A stretch of 64,000 bases of DNA from Reichenbachiella agarivorans (GTDB lineage: Bacteria > Bacteroidota > Bacteroidia > Cytophagales > Cyclobacteriaceae), in NCBI RefSeq assembly GCF_025502585.1, contig NZ_CP106679.1:1829501-1893500 (forward strand). The letters run 5' to 3'. Below, piece after piece: positions 16,565 through 23,867 of this stretch (its first letter is position 1; the number at the start of each line of letters is the position of its first letter). The notes below the pieces were generated by a model, which made no database searches, was not told where the DNA came from, and was given only the letters and a program-made list of their open reading frames with translations. Both the position numbers and the translations under genes were made by a program.

Positions 16565-17002
16565 ATGAAAATGAAAAAGACATGTATGATTATTGCTACC
16601 TCGCTACTGCTGCAAGGGGTGGTTTGTGCCCAAAGTATTGTAGGCAAATGGAAAACCATCGATGACGAATCAGGGAAGCCCAAGTCAGTTGTGGAGATTT
16701 TCCAAAAGGGAGATAAATATTATGGAAAGGTGATAAAACTCTACAGAACCTCAGGCGAGGAGCAAGACCCAATTTGTGTCGAATGTAGCACCAAGGATGA
16801 TCGATACAAACAAAAGGTAATCGGCATGGAGATCATCCGTGATTTGATAAAAAGCGACAATGAATATGAGGATGGGACAATCTTGGATCCCGAAAATGGA
16901 AAAATATACGATTGCAAGCTATGGGTGGAAGATGGGAAGCTTCAAGTCAGAGGCTACATTTCGTTTCTATTTAGAACCCAAACTTGGCTTCCTTACCAAT
17001 GA
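16565..17002 (+). CDS. DUF2147 family secreted protein
   Basis: A 145-residue exported protein: signal peptide of about 22 residues ending VVCAQ, then the DUF2147 core. It shows the family's GKWKTIDDESGKPKSVVEI opening, a central Asp-rich segment and the late GTILDPENGKIYDCKLW and LQVRGYISF motifs. It is a small beta-rich, lipocalin-like fold of unknown function. ATG 16565 is chosen over upstream in-frame codons since it directly precedes the signal peptide. Its stop overlaps the next start in an ATGA, implying translational coupling with the 2H phosphoesterase-like gene. Confidence 0.88.
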   Translation: MKMKKTCMIIATSLLLQGVVCAQSIVGKWKTIDDESGKPKSVVEIFQKGDKYYGKVIKLYRTSGEEQDPICVECSTKDDRYKQKVIGMEIIRDLIKSDNEYEDGTILDPENGKIYDCKLWVEDGKLQVRGYISFLFRTQTWLPYQ

Positions 17003-17685
17003 GCGAACTCCAAACGCACTATGACTTGATGTGGAAGGAGTCTTGGGAGAACCTGAAAGAAGGGAGGCTTTTCAAAGACCCATATTTGAAATCCAAGGAA
17101 GACAAAAGAATTGGTATCACACTGAGAATTAGACCCAATCAAGAAGTCTTAGACACTATATTGGCTTTTCAACGGGAGTTGAAGAAAATAGAACCTAGTC
17201 AATATTACTATCCGATTGAGACAGTGCATTGGACTGTGCTGTCCATTATTTCATGCTCTGCAGATGTGCGAACAGATCAATTGAAAGTGCTGACTGAGTA
17301 CGAATATGTCATTTCGGAAGAATTGAGAAACATAGGATCTTTTGAGATACTGCTACGAGGTTTGACCTTGTCCAAGGTTGGCCCGTTGATTCAGGGATAC
17401 CCACAAAGTGCCGATTTGGATCGCTTGCGTGATGGACTGAGAGAGCGATTTAGAAAGAGTGATTTGATGCACAGCATCGATACTCGTTATGCCATTCGGA
17501 CTGCTCACTCTACGGTGATGCGGTATCAGGAGGATTTGGTCGATCAGAAGGCATACATGAAATTTCTCTCCCATCACAAGAATATCGACTTTGGCACTGC
17601 GCATATCAATCAATTTGAACTGGTGATCAATGATTGGTACCACCGATCAGACAAGACAGAGATCATGCGTACATTCTCTCTATGA
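16999..17685 (+). CDS. 2H phosphoesterase-like (LigT/2'-5' RNA ligase superfamily) protein
   Basis: A 228-residue protein with the two HxTx signatures of the 2H phosphoesterase fold: HWTV at 77-80 and HSTV at 170-173, spaced as expected for the two lobes. Family members hydrolyse cyclic phosphodiesters in RNA ends or nucleotide derivatives. The substrate of this branch is unknown; Bacteroidota homologs are sometimes labelled 'mutarotase' without good basis. The start at 16999 overlaps the DUF2147 stop (ATGA). There is no signal peptide, so it is cytoplasmic, unlike its coupled neighbour. Confidence 0.72.
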   Translation: MSELQTHYDLMWKESWENLKEGRLFKDPYLKSKEDKRIGITLRIRPNQEVLDTILAFQRELKKIEPSQYYYPIETVHWTVLSIISCSADVRTDQLKVLTEYEYVISEELRNIGSFEILLRGLTLSKVGPLIQGYPQSADLDRLRDGLRERFRKSDLMHSIDTRYAIRTAHSTVMRYQEDLVDQKAYMKFLSHHKNIDFGTAHINQFELVINDWYHRSDKTEIMRTFSL

Positions 17686-17694
17686 CGTCAGCTC

Positions 17695-17994
17695 TTAGTT
17701 GACCATGCTCGTAATCGCCAAAGCAACAGCCAACAATGCCACTATCGTGGTAAATAGTAATAGACCCTTGAGTCGTGTGTTTTCTTTGGTGATTTGCTCG
17801 ATGACAGCAGAGGTCTTTTGATTGAATTCAAATTGTTTTTCGAACAATTGTTCTATTTCTGCAGAGCTCAATGCACTTTTCTTGTTACTAAGTTTTTTTA
17901 ATAAGCCGAGGGCTTCTGGTAGCAAACTGATTGCTAACTGTGTGAGATGGATGCTCATGTTCGTTGTTTGTTTTCTGTTGTGTTGTTTTCCCAT
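17695..17994 (-). CDS. Small protein with coiled coil and C-terminal membrane anchor
   Basis: A 99-residue protein of unknown family (87 residues if the second ATG at 17958 is used). The central part is heptad-like and rich in Lys, Glu and Gln. The last 25 residues form one hydrophobic helix (LLLFTTIVALLAVALAI), giving a tail-anchored topology. It converges with the 2H phosphoesterase gene, 9 bp apart. Sequence character is consistent with a real gene, but I cannot name a function. Confidence 0.6.
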   Translation of the reverse strand: MGKQHNRKQTTNMSIHLTQLAISLLPEALGLLKKLSNKKSALSSAEIEQLFEKQFEFNQKTSAVIEQITKENTRLKGLLLFTTIVALLAVALAITSMVN

Positions 17995-18325
17995 TTATAC
18001 CCTTTTCATATAGTCATTTTACAAAATACATATAAAACATCACCCCTACTAGACTATTGAGTTGGTGATAATGTTTTGATTTTGCTTGTTTTTTTATGAT
18101 GGAGAGGTGTCAATGAGCGACTTAAAAAACTTTTTTCCATCCGTAAAACAACTGAAATTTTATAGGAGATATTACCTAATTGTAAGTTGAGAAACCTTGC
18201 AATCAGGCCAATATATTGGATTTACCTATATTTTGACATAATTTAGGTCTTACACCGATTTTACCTAGCAAGGGTTACATTTTAATCTATATCAGTATCT
18301 AAACAAAAGCTGCGGCTTTTATCCG
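17995..18325. other. Divergent gap upstream of the sigma factor gene, nothing firm
   Basis: This is 331 bp of AT-rich sequence. A weak inverted motif (ACCTAT...TTTAGGT near 18220-18250) is the only structure I see. No gene or full promoter match. Confidence 0.4.
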
Positions 18326-18865
18326 ATGAAGGATCATGAAATATTGGAACGGGTAAGCAGAGGAGACGAAGCTGCCTTGGACTATCTCTACAAGAAGTAC
18401 TACAAGATGATGACACGCATCGTGTTGAACAATAGTGGTACCGAAGATGAGGCCAAGGATGTGTTTCAAGATGCTTTGCTAGTCTTTTGGCAGAAAGCGA
18501 TTTCTGGCAATCTGGTATTGACTTCTAAGATCAGCACATTCATTTACAGCATATGTTTGAATTTGTGGAGGAAAGAATTGGATAGAAAAAGTCGTAACTC
18601 TGGCGAGATGGTAGAGGCGTCGGTCTTTCAAGATCACGAAAGACAAGAGAAAATTAAGATCATCAACGATTGTATTGATCAACTCGGAGAGACTTGTAGA
18701 AAAATATTAACATACCACTATTTCGACGGACTGTCGATGCAGGATATAGCCGAAAAGCTAGATTTTGCCAACACAGACACCGCCAAGACTAAGAAATATA
18801 AATGCAAAAAGAAGCTTGATATGATGATTAAAAGGAATTATACATCAAGTGATTTTTTAGATTAG
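18326..18865 (+). CDS. ECF-type RNA polymerase sigma factor
   Basis: A 179-residue sigma-70-family protein. Region 2 covers roughly residues 10-80, with LYKKYYKMMTRIVLNN and EDEAKDVFQDALLVFW. Region 4 (about 118-170) has CRKILTYHYFDGLSMQDIAEKLDF, the helix-turn-helix that reads the -35-like element. Region 3 is missing, as in ECF factors. The next gene begins 1 bp after the stop and encodes a single-span protein, the usual arrangement for an ECF sigma and its membrane-bound regulator. The target regulon is unknown. Confidence 0.92.
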   Translation: MKDHEILERVSRGDEAALDYLYKKYYKMMTRIVLNNSGTEDEAKDVFQDALLVFWQKAISGNLVLTSKISTFIYSICLNLWRKELDRKSRNSGEMVEASVFQDHERQEKIKIINDCIDQLGETCRKILTYHYFDGLSMQDIAEKLDFANTDTAKTKKYKCKKKLDMMIKRNYTSSDFLD

Positions 18866-18866
18866 T

Positions 18867-19761
18867 ATGTCGATTAGAAGTAATTATAGCGAACAGTTGG
18901 ATGCCTATTTCAGTGGAGAAATGAAGGGGGCTGATAGACTTGTCTTTGAAGGCAGAGTTGAGAGTGATCCTATGCTCAAGGCAGAGTTCGAGAATCAACA
19001 CGATATCATCAGCAGTCTCAAATCACGCAGAGCACTGGAGCTCAAATCGAGACTGAATAATATTGCCGTAGAAACAACCTTGGTTGGTTCTCTCATGCAG
19101 AGTTCAATTTTCAAACCTGCGGTGTATGCAGTGACAGGATTGGCAGTCAGCATCGGTTCGTATATGTATTACAACACAGAGACAGCGACTGAGTTTCATT
19201 TGCAATCGCTAGATGCTAAGTCCCAATACTCTATCAGTAGCGGTGTGGGAGCCAACATCACTCCTGATTTGAATTTCCGCTATGTACACAAAGACATCGA
19301 AGAGCCTAAAATAGAATTGGTAATCGAGGAGGTAGAGGAGTCTTCCGAGGTGGAAGCGGTAGTTGCCAATGAAATCAACTTTGAGTTGCCAGTGGTAGAT
19401 GCTGGATATCAACAGGACGAATTCGAAGGAGCAGCGGTCTCATTGGAAAGTCCCCAACGCATAGAAAAGGTGCCTTCTGTATCTAAAATTGATCGAATCA
19501 ACATTCAGACCATCACCTCTCGCAAGTACAATTTCCATTACAGAATGGAAGACAATAGATTGTATCTCTATGGGAGGTTCAATGAGTCGCCTTATGAAAT
19601 CATCGAGATCAATACGCCGGGAGCAAAAAAATTGTTTTTCTACTATGATGGAGATTTTTTTCAGACTAGACAAAACTGCAGCACTGGTCACACCACTTTC
19701 TAAAATAGAAAACAAGAAGCTTATTGTCGAATTGGACAGTATCAAGAGCAATAATCTCTGA
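18867..19761 (+). pseudogene. Single-span sigma-partner protein with a frameshift at a T7 run
   Basis: The primary frame gives 278 residues (stop at 19703): a cytoplasmic N-terminus (about 1-80), one membrane helix (about 83-100) and an acidic periplasmic domain. At 19655-19661 there is a run of seven Ts. Reading six Ts instead gives DGDFFRLDKTAALVTPLSKI and continues to a stop at 19761, a more protein-like ending than QTRQNCSTGHTTF. So either one T was gained, the run is a sequencing error, or slippage makes both forms. Position directly behind the ECF sigma gene suggests an anti-sigma-like role, but no classical zinc-binding HxxxCxxC motif is seen. Labelled pseudogene because of the frame break; it may well be functional. 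Confidence 0.6.
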
Positions 19762-19838
19762 TCATACCTTTTCCTTCGTTGAAATGTCTTAGAATTGAAA
19801 GTAATTTCATGGAATGAAACTATTTTTGATTTCGCAAA

Positions 19839-20732
19839 ATGGCTAAGGAAAAAAAATATCGTAAGAAAAAGCTTGGAAGCTACCCTTTCGCAAGTGTCGT
19901 GTTTAGTATCACCCTGGCACTGTTCGTCATGGGACTATTCGGTCTGCTCATCATGACTACCAAGAACTTGACTCGCTTGATTCAAGAGAATGTCGAGATG
20001 CAGGTCTTCCTTCACAAAAACCTGAGTGAAAACGAGATTGTCAAAATCACTAAAATCCTGTCGAGCAAAGACTATGTGACCAAAAAGGCAGGAATGGCTC
20101 AGATAGAACACATCACCAAGGAAGCAGCAGCCAAGGCATTCGTCAAAGAGACGGGAGAAGATTTTGTAGATTTTTTAGGAGACAATCCGCTCAGGGATGT
20201 GATTATCATCAAAGTTGATCCAGATTTTCAGGCAGCTGCCAACCTCAGTGAAATCAAAAAGGAGATAGAGTTCATACGAGGAGTCTATGAAGTTACCTAT
20301 ATTGAAAACCTCGTACAGAGCATCAATGCCAATGTGAAGAAAATTAGCTTTGTATTGATTGGTTTTAGTGTAATCCTATTGATCGTGGTAGTTATATTGA
20401 TCAACAATACCATCAAGCTTGCTTTGTTTTCGCAGCGGTTTTTGATCCGCAGTATGCAATTGGTAGGAGCTACTTCATCATTCATCCGAAAGCCTTTCTT
20501 GTCAAGAGCCTCTATCTTTGGATTGCTCTCTGGCTTTTTAGCAGTGGGACTGTTGTGGGCACTATTACATTTTGTAGAGAGACAAGTAGAAGGAATTATG
20601 GATTTGCTGAAGCCAGAGCAGTTGTTAGTATTGGCAGGAGCTATCTTGATGGTTGGGTTACTTGTGGGTTTTATGAGTACATTTGCAGCCATTAAAAAAT
20701 ACATGAAAATGTCGCTTGACGAATTATATTGA
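19839..20732 (+). CDS. ftsX: Cell-division ABC-like permease FtsX
   Basis: A 297-residue protein with FtsX topology: cytoplasmic basic N-terminus, TM1 (about 20-45), a periplasmic domain (about 50-165), then three TM helices (about 170-195, 220-245, 265-290). The segment NVEMQVFLHKNLSENEI is the family's first periplasmic strand. With FtsE it regulates septal peptidoglycan hydrolases. ftsE is not adjacent. It heads a tightly packed cluster (DUF3098, uppP, truB, ribF, gldC), a gene order common in Bacteroidota. A TATTTTTG element lies about 10 bp before the ATG, but the spacing to the nearest TTG is poor. Confidence 0.93.
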   Translation: MAKEKKYRKKKLGSYPFASVVFSITLALFVMGLFGLLIMTTKNLTRLIQENVEMQVFLHKNLSENEIVKITKILSSKDYVTKKAGMAQIEHITKEAAAKAFVKETGEDFVDFLGDNPLRDVIIIKVDPDFQAAANLSEIKKEIEFIRGVYEVTYIENLVQSINANVKKISFVLIGFSVILLIVVVILINNTIKLALFSQRFLIRSMQLVGATSSFIRKPFLSRASIFGLLSGFLAVGLLWALLHFVERQVEGIMDLLKPEQLLVLAGAILMVGLLVGFMSTFAAIKKYMKMSLDELY

Positions 20733-20733
20733 T

Positions 20734-20946
20734 ATGAGCAATAACAAATTAGCGTTTTCCAAAATCAACTACATCATCATGTTGATCGGTATAGCAGTTC
20801 TAGTTCTAGGATTTTTCATCATGACTTTGGATACCGAGCCTTATGGTTTTGGGTTTTTGGGACTGACATTGGGTCCTATCGTGGTAATTCTTGGGTTTGT
20901 CATTGAGTTTGTAGCCATATTGTACAAAGCGAAGCAGGATCAATGA
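20734..20946 (+). CDS. DUF3098 family small membrane protein
   Basis: A 70-residue protein with two membrane helices joined by a short loop (LDTEPYGFGFLGLTLGPIVV), matching the DUF3098 family found between ftsX and uppP in Bacteroidota. The ATG at 20734 starts 1 bp after the ftsX stop. Its own stop overlaps the uppP start (ATGA). Function unknown; conserved position suggests a link to envelope or division. Confidence 0.9.
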   Translation: MSNNKLAFSKINYIIMLIGIAVLVLGFFIMTLDTEPYGFGFLGLTLGPIVVILGFVIEFVAILYKAKQDQ

Positions 20947-21740
20947 GCATAATTGAAGCACTGATCCTTGGAATCATACAGGGATTGACAGAGTTTTTGC
21001 CAGTCAGTAGTAGTGGACACCTGGAGTTAGGTAGCTACTTTTTGGGTGTAGAGTCTGAAAACAATCTGTTATTCTCCATTTTGGTGCATGGCGCAACGGC
21101 ACTGAGTACCATCGTAATATTCAGAAAAGACATCCTCCAGATCATCCTAGGTTTATTCAAGTTCCAATGGAACGAGGAGACAATTTTTGCTTCCAAAATC
21201 GTATTGTCTATGATTCCTGTGGGATTGGTAGGCTTACTATTTGAGGATCAAGTTGAAGCTTTGTTTGGCGGCAAAATATTGCTGGTAGGCTGCATGCTTG
21301 TGGTGACAGCATTGCTTCTTTCTTTTACCTACTTCAACAAAAATCATGAGGGCGAAGTGACCTTTAAAAGTGCCTTGATTATAGGGATTGCTCAAGCCAT
21401 TGCGATCTTGCCAGGTATTTCTAGGTCTGGTTCTACCATTTCTACAGCGCTCTTATTGGGTGTCAACAGAGAGAGAGCAGCTAGGTTTTCCTTTCTGATG
21501 GTGCTCCCTCCGATTATGGGGGCGATGTTGCTCAAAATCAAAGACGTAGCAGAAGCTCCTAGTTTAGCATCCGATATACCCGTTTTGAGTTTGGTGGTAG
21601 GCTTTGTTGCGGCATTTGTTGCAGGGCTGTTGGCATGTCAATGGATGATATCCATTGTGAAAAAAGGTAAGCTGATTTATTTCGCAGTGTATTGTGGGGT
21701 TATCGGTATTTTGACAGTAATAGGAAGTTTGTTATTTTGA
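20943..21740 (+). CDS. uppP: Undecaprenyl-diphosphatase
   Basis: A 265-residue membrane enzyme (BacA/UppP) that recycles undecaprenyl pyrophosphate to the lipid carrier used for peptidoglycan and O-antigen synthesis. Signature motifs are EFLPVSSSGHLELG near the N-terminus and PGISRSGSTIS in the middle, both lining the active site. About eight hydrophobic segments are visible. It overlaps the DUF3098 stop by ATGA, and the truB start probably overlaps its own stop (TTGA), so translation of the three is likely coupled. Confidence 0.97.
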   Translation: MSIIEALILGIIQGLTEFLPVSSSGHLELGSYFLGVESENNLLFSILVHGATALSTIVIFRKDILQIILGLFKFQWNEETIFASKIVLSMIPVGLVGLLFEDQVEALFGGKILLVGCMLVVTALLLSFTYFNKNHEGEVTFKSALIIGIAQAIAILPGISRSGSTISTALLLGVNRERAARFSFLMVLPPIMGAMLLKIKDVAEAPSLASDIPVLSLVVGFVAAFVAGLLACQWMISIVKKGKLIYFAVYCGVIGILTVIGSLLF

Positions 21741-22426
21741 ATCAGATAAATATTTCAACATTAGATTTTGATAAGGGAGAAGTATTCCTGATTGACAAAC
21801 CCTATGAATGGACTTCATTTGACGTAGTGAAGAAAATACGGGGAAAACTCAAGGTCAAAAAAGTTGGTCACGCAGGTACTTTGGATCCATTGGCAACAGG
21901 CTTACTAATCGTATGTGCGGGTAAAGCCACAAAAAAAATCAATGAGTATCAAGACATGGGAAAGAGTTACTCAGGCACATTGGTACTGGGCAAGACTACA
22001 CCATCGGTTGATTTAGAAACCGCGTTTGATTCGGAGACGGACTATTCCCATGTCACGAGTGATATGGTGAAGAAAGCCGCAGATCAGCTCACAGGAGATA
22101 TCATGCAAATCCCTCCTATATATAGTGCCATCAAGGTAGATGGAGAGCGTGCCTACAAAATGGCAAGACGAAAGGAAGACGCAAAATTAGATCCTCGCCC
22201 AGTATCAGTGACTAAATTTGAGGTAGATACATCTGCCTTGCCAGAGGTCAGATTTGAGATTGATTGCTCCAAAGGGACTTACATCAGGAGTCTGGTGAGG
22301 GACTTGGGAGAGGCATTGTCTTGTGGTGCGTATATGTCCTCTCTTTGCAGGACAGCGATTGGACACCATAAGCTTGACGATGCATATAATCTGGAAGAGT
22401 TTATTTCCAGTCTGCATAGAGATTAG
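21737..22426 (+). CDS. truB: tRNA pseudouridine-55 synthase TruB
   Basis: A 229-residue enzyme that makes pseudouridine at position 55 in the T-loop of tRNAs. The catalytic aspartate is D50 in GHAGTLDPLATG. KPYEWTSFDVVKKIRG precedes it, IPPIYSAIKVDGERAY follows, and the RNA-binding SKGTYIRSLVRDLG motif is towards the C-terminus. No ATG is available before the first conserved strand. I take TTG 21737, which overlaps the uppP stop as TTGA and gives a normal-length N-terminus. A start further upstream would add an unrelated tail within uppP. Confidence 0.93.
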   Translation: MNQINISTLDFDKGEVFLIDKPYEWTSFDVVKKIRGKLKVKKVGHAGTLDPLATGLLIVCAGKATKKINEYQDMGKSYSGTLVLGKTTPSVDLETAFDSETDYSHVTSDMVKKAADQLTGDIMQIPPIYSAIKVDGERAYKMARRKEDAKLDPRPVSVTKFEVDTSALPEVRFEIDCSKGTYIRSLVRDLGEALSCGAYMSSLCRTAIGHHKLDDAYNLEEFISSLHRD

Positions 22427-22460
22427 TTTTGCAAAGAAAATTTTTTGAACCCCAATTTTA

Positions 22461-23393
22461 ATGATCGTACTCGAAGGAATTGATCAAATTCGACATATAC
22501 CCAACGCCATTGTGACGAGTGGGACCTTTGATGGTGTGCATATAGGGCATCAAAAGATTCTAAAAAGGATCGTACAAGCTGCCAAAGAAGAAAACGGGCA
22601 TAGTGTAGTACTCACCTTTTGGCCTCACCCAAGATTTATTTTATTTCCAGAAGATGATACACTCAAACTCTTAAGCAATTTTGAAGAGAAGGCGGCCATC
22701 ATGGACGAAGTAGGCATTGACTACATCATCAAAATTGAATTTACAGCAGAATTTTCTCAATTGAGTTCAGAGCAATTCATCCAAGAGGTGTTGGTAGATA
22801 GGTTGGGAACTAAAAAGCTGATCATCGGGTATGATCATAAGTTTGGTAAGAATAGAGAGGGCAGCTTCGAATACCTCAAGGAAAACAACAAAAGGTTCAA
22901 GTTTGAGGTGGAAGAAATTCCTCGACAGGACATTGATGATGTAGGGGTGAGTTCTACCAAGATAAGAAAGGCGCTTCTACAGGGAAATGTTGATCAAGCC
23001 AGTGAATACATGGGCAGACACTATTCCTTGATAGGTACAGTGGTTTCGGGTAAAAAAATAGGTACAGGTCTAGGATTCCCTACGGCCAATATTCAACTCA
23101 AGGCGGCCTATAAAGTGGTGCCTAAAGATGGCGTGTATGCAGTCAAGGTTCACATGAAGGAAGGGACATTTGACGCCATGCTCAATATCGGCGTAAGGCC
23201 TACAGTCGATGGCGTGAATCGTGTGATCGAAGTGCATATTTTTGATTTTGACGAAGATATTTATGGACAAGAATTGAAAATTTCTTTCATCAATTACCTT
23301 CGAGATGAAATGAAGTTTGACTCACTAGAATCGTTGAAAAATCAGTTGGGAAAGGATAAGAAAGAGAGTATAAGAATATTAAGACAACAATAA
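22461..23393 (+). CDS. ribF: Bifunctional riboflavin kinase / FAD synthetase
   Basis: A 310-residue two-domain enzyme that phosphorylates riboflavin to FMN and adenylylates FMN to FAD. The N-terminal nucleotidyltransferase has TSGTFDGVHIGHQKIL (the HxGH-type site) and GYDHKFGKNREG. The C-terminal flavokinase domain has GKKIGTGLGFPTANI and MLNIGVRPTVDG. A TAGTTTTG -7-like motif near the end of truB, about 20 bp before the gap, might give an internal promoter. The gap to gldC is only 4 bp. Confidence 0.97.
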   Translation: MIVLEGIDQIRHIPNAIVTSGTFDGVHIGHQKILKRIVQAAKEENGHSVVLTFWPHPRFILFPEDDTLKLLSNFEEKAAIMDEVGIDYIIKIEFTAEFSQLSSEQFIQEVLVDRLGTKKLIIGYDHKFGKNREGSFEYLKENNKRFKFEVEEIPRQDIDDVGVSSTKIRKALLQGNVDQASEYMGRHYSLIGTVVSGKKIGTGLGFPTANIQLKAAYKVVPKDGVYAVKVHMKEGTFDAMLNIGVRPTVDGVNRVIEVHIFDFDEDIYGQELKISFINYLRDEMKFDSLESLKNQLGKDKKESIRILRQQ

Positions 23394-23397
23394 GAAG

Positions 23398-23724
23398 ATG
23401 AGAAAATCAAAAATTACAGTTGACGTCACCCTAGATGAAAACAATGTTCCGGAAAGCATCGAATGGTCAGCAGAAGACAACGTAGATGGCGCTATACAGT
23501 TATCCAAGGCCATTTCTCTCTCTTTTTGGGATGATGAAAAAAAGGACACGCTAAACTTAGATTTATGGACCAAAGACATGAATGTAGATGCCATGAAGAT
23601 GTTCTATGTTAACATGTTAGGTAGTGCATCCAATACGCTACTCAATGCAACAGGCGATGAGTTTATGTCATCCGAAATAGCCAATCTTTGTGAGAAACTC
23701 GTGGAATACTTGAATCAAAAGTAG
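23398..23724 (+). CDS. gldC: Gliding-motility protein GldC
   Basis: A 108-residue cytoplasmic protein matching GldC throughout: opening KSKITVDVTLDENNVPESIEWSA, central KAISLSFWDDEKKDTLNLDLW, and the C-terminal helical part ending LCEKLVEYLNQK. GldC is an accessory gliding/T9SS protein in Bacteroidota that improves motility efficiency but is not strictly needed. It sits as the last gene of the ftsX-to-gldC cluster. It supports assignment to a gliding bacterium and agrees with the T9SS substrate at 59 kb. Confidence 0.93.
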   Translation: MRKSKITVDVTLDENNVPESIEWSAEDNVDGAIQLSKAISLSFWDDEKKDTLNLDLWTKDMNVDAMKMFYVNMLGSASNTLLNATGDEFMSSEIANLCEKLVEYLNQK

Positions 23725-23867
23725 TATGCAAGCCTACTTTTTTCGCCAAATTCATTTAAATTAAAGGTGGCTGGCGAAATCATACGAGATTTCTTGCTAT
23801 TATTATCAACTGGTTGTTCCGTTCTGTTTCAAAGACCGCCAGTTAGAGAACATTAAAAACACATGAT

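Noticed and set aside
16318-16665. 115-codon frame and an N-terminally extended DUF2147 start
   Set aside because: The first is out of frame with the DUF2147 gene it overlaps; the extension adds residues before an obvious signal peptide.
21692-21736. Upstream start for truB inside uppP
   Set aside because: It would add 15 residues with no TruB similarity. The TTG overlapping the uppP stop gives the expected length.
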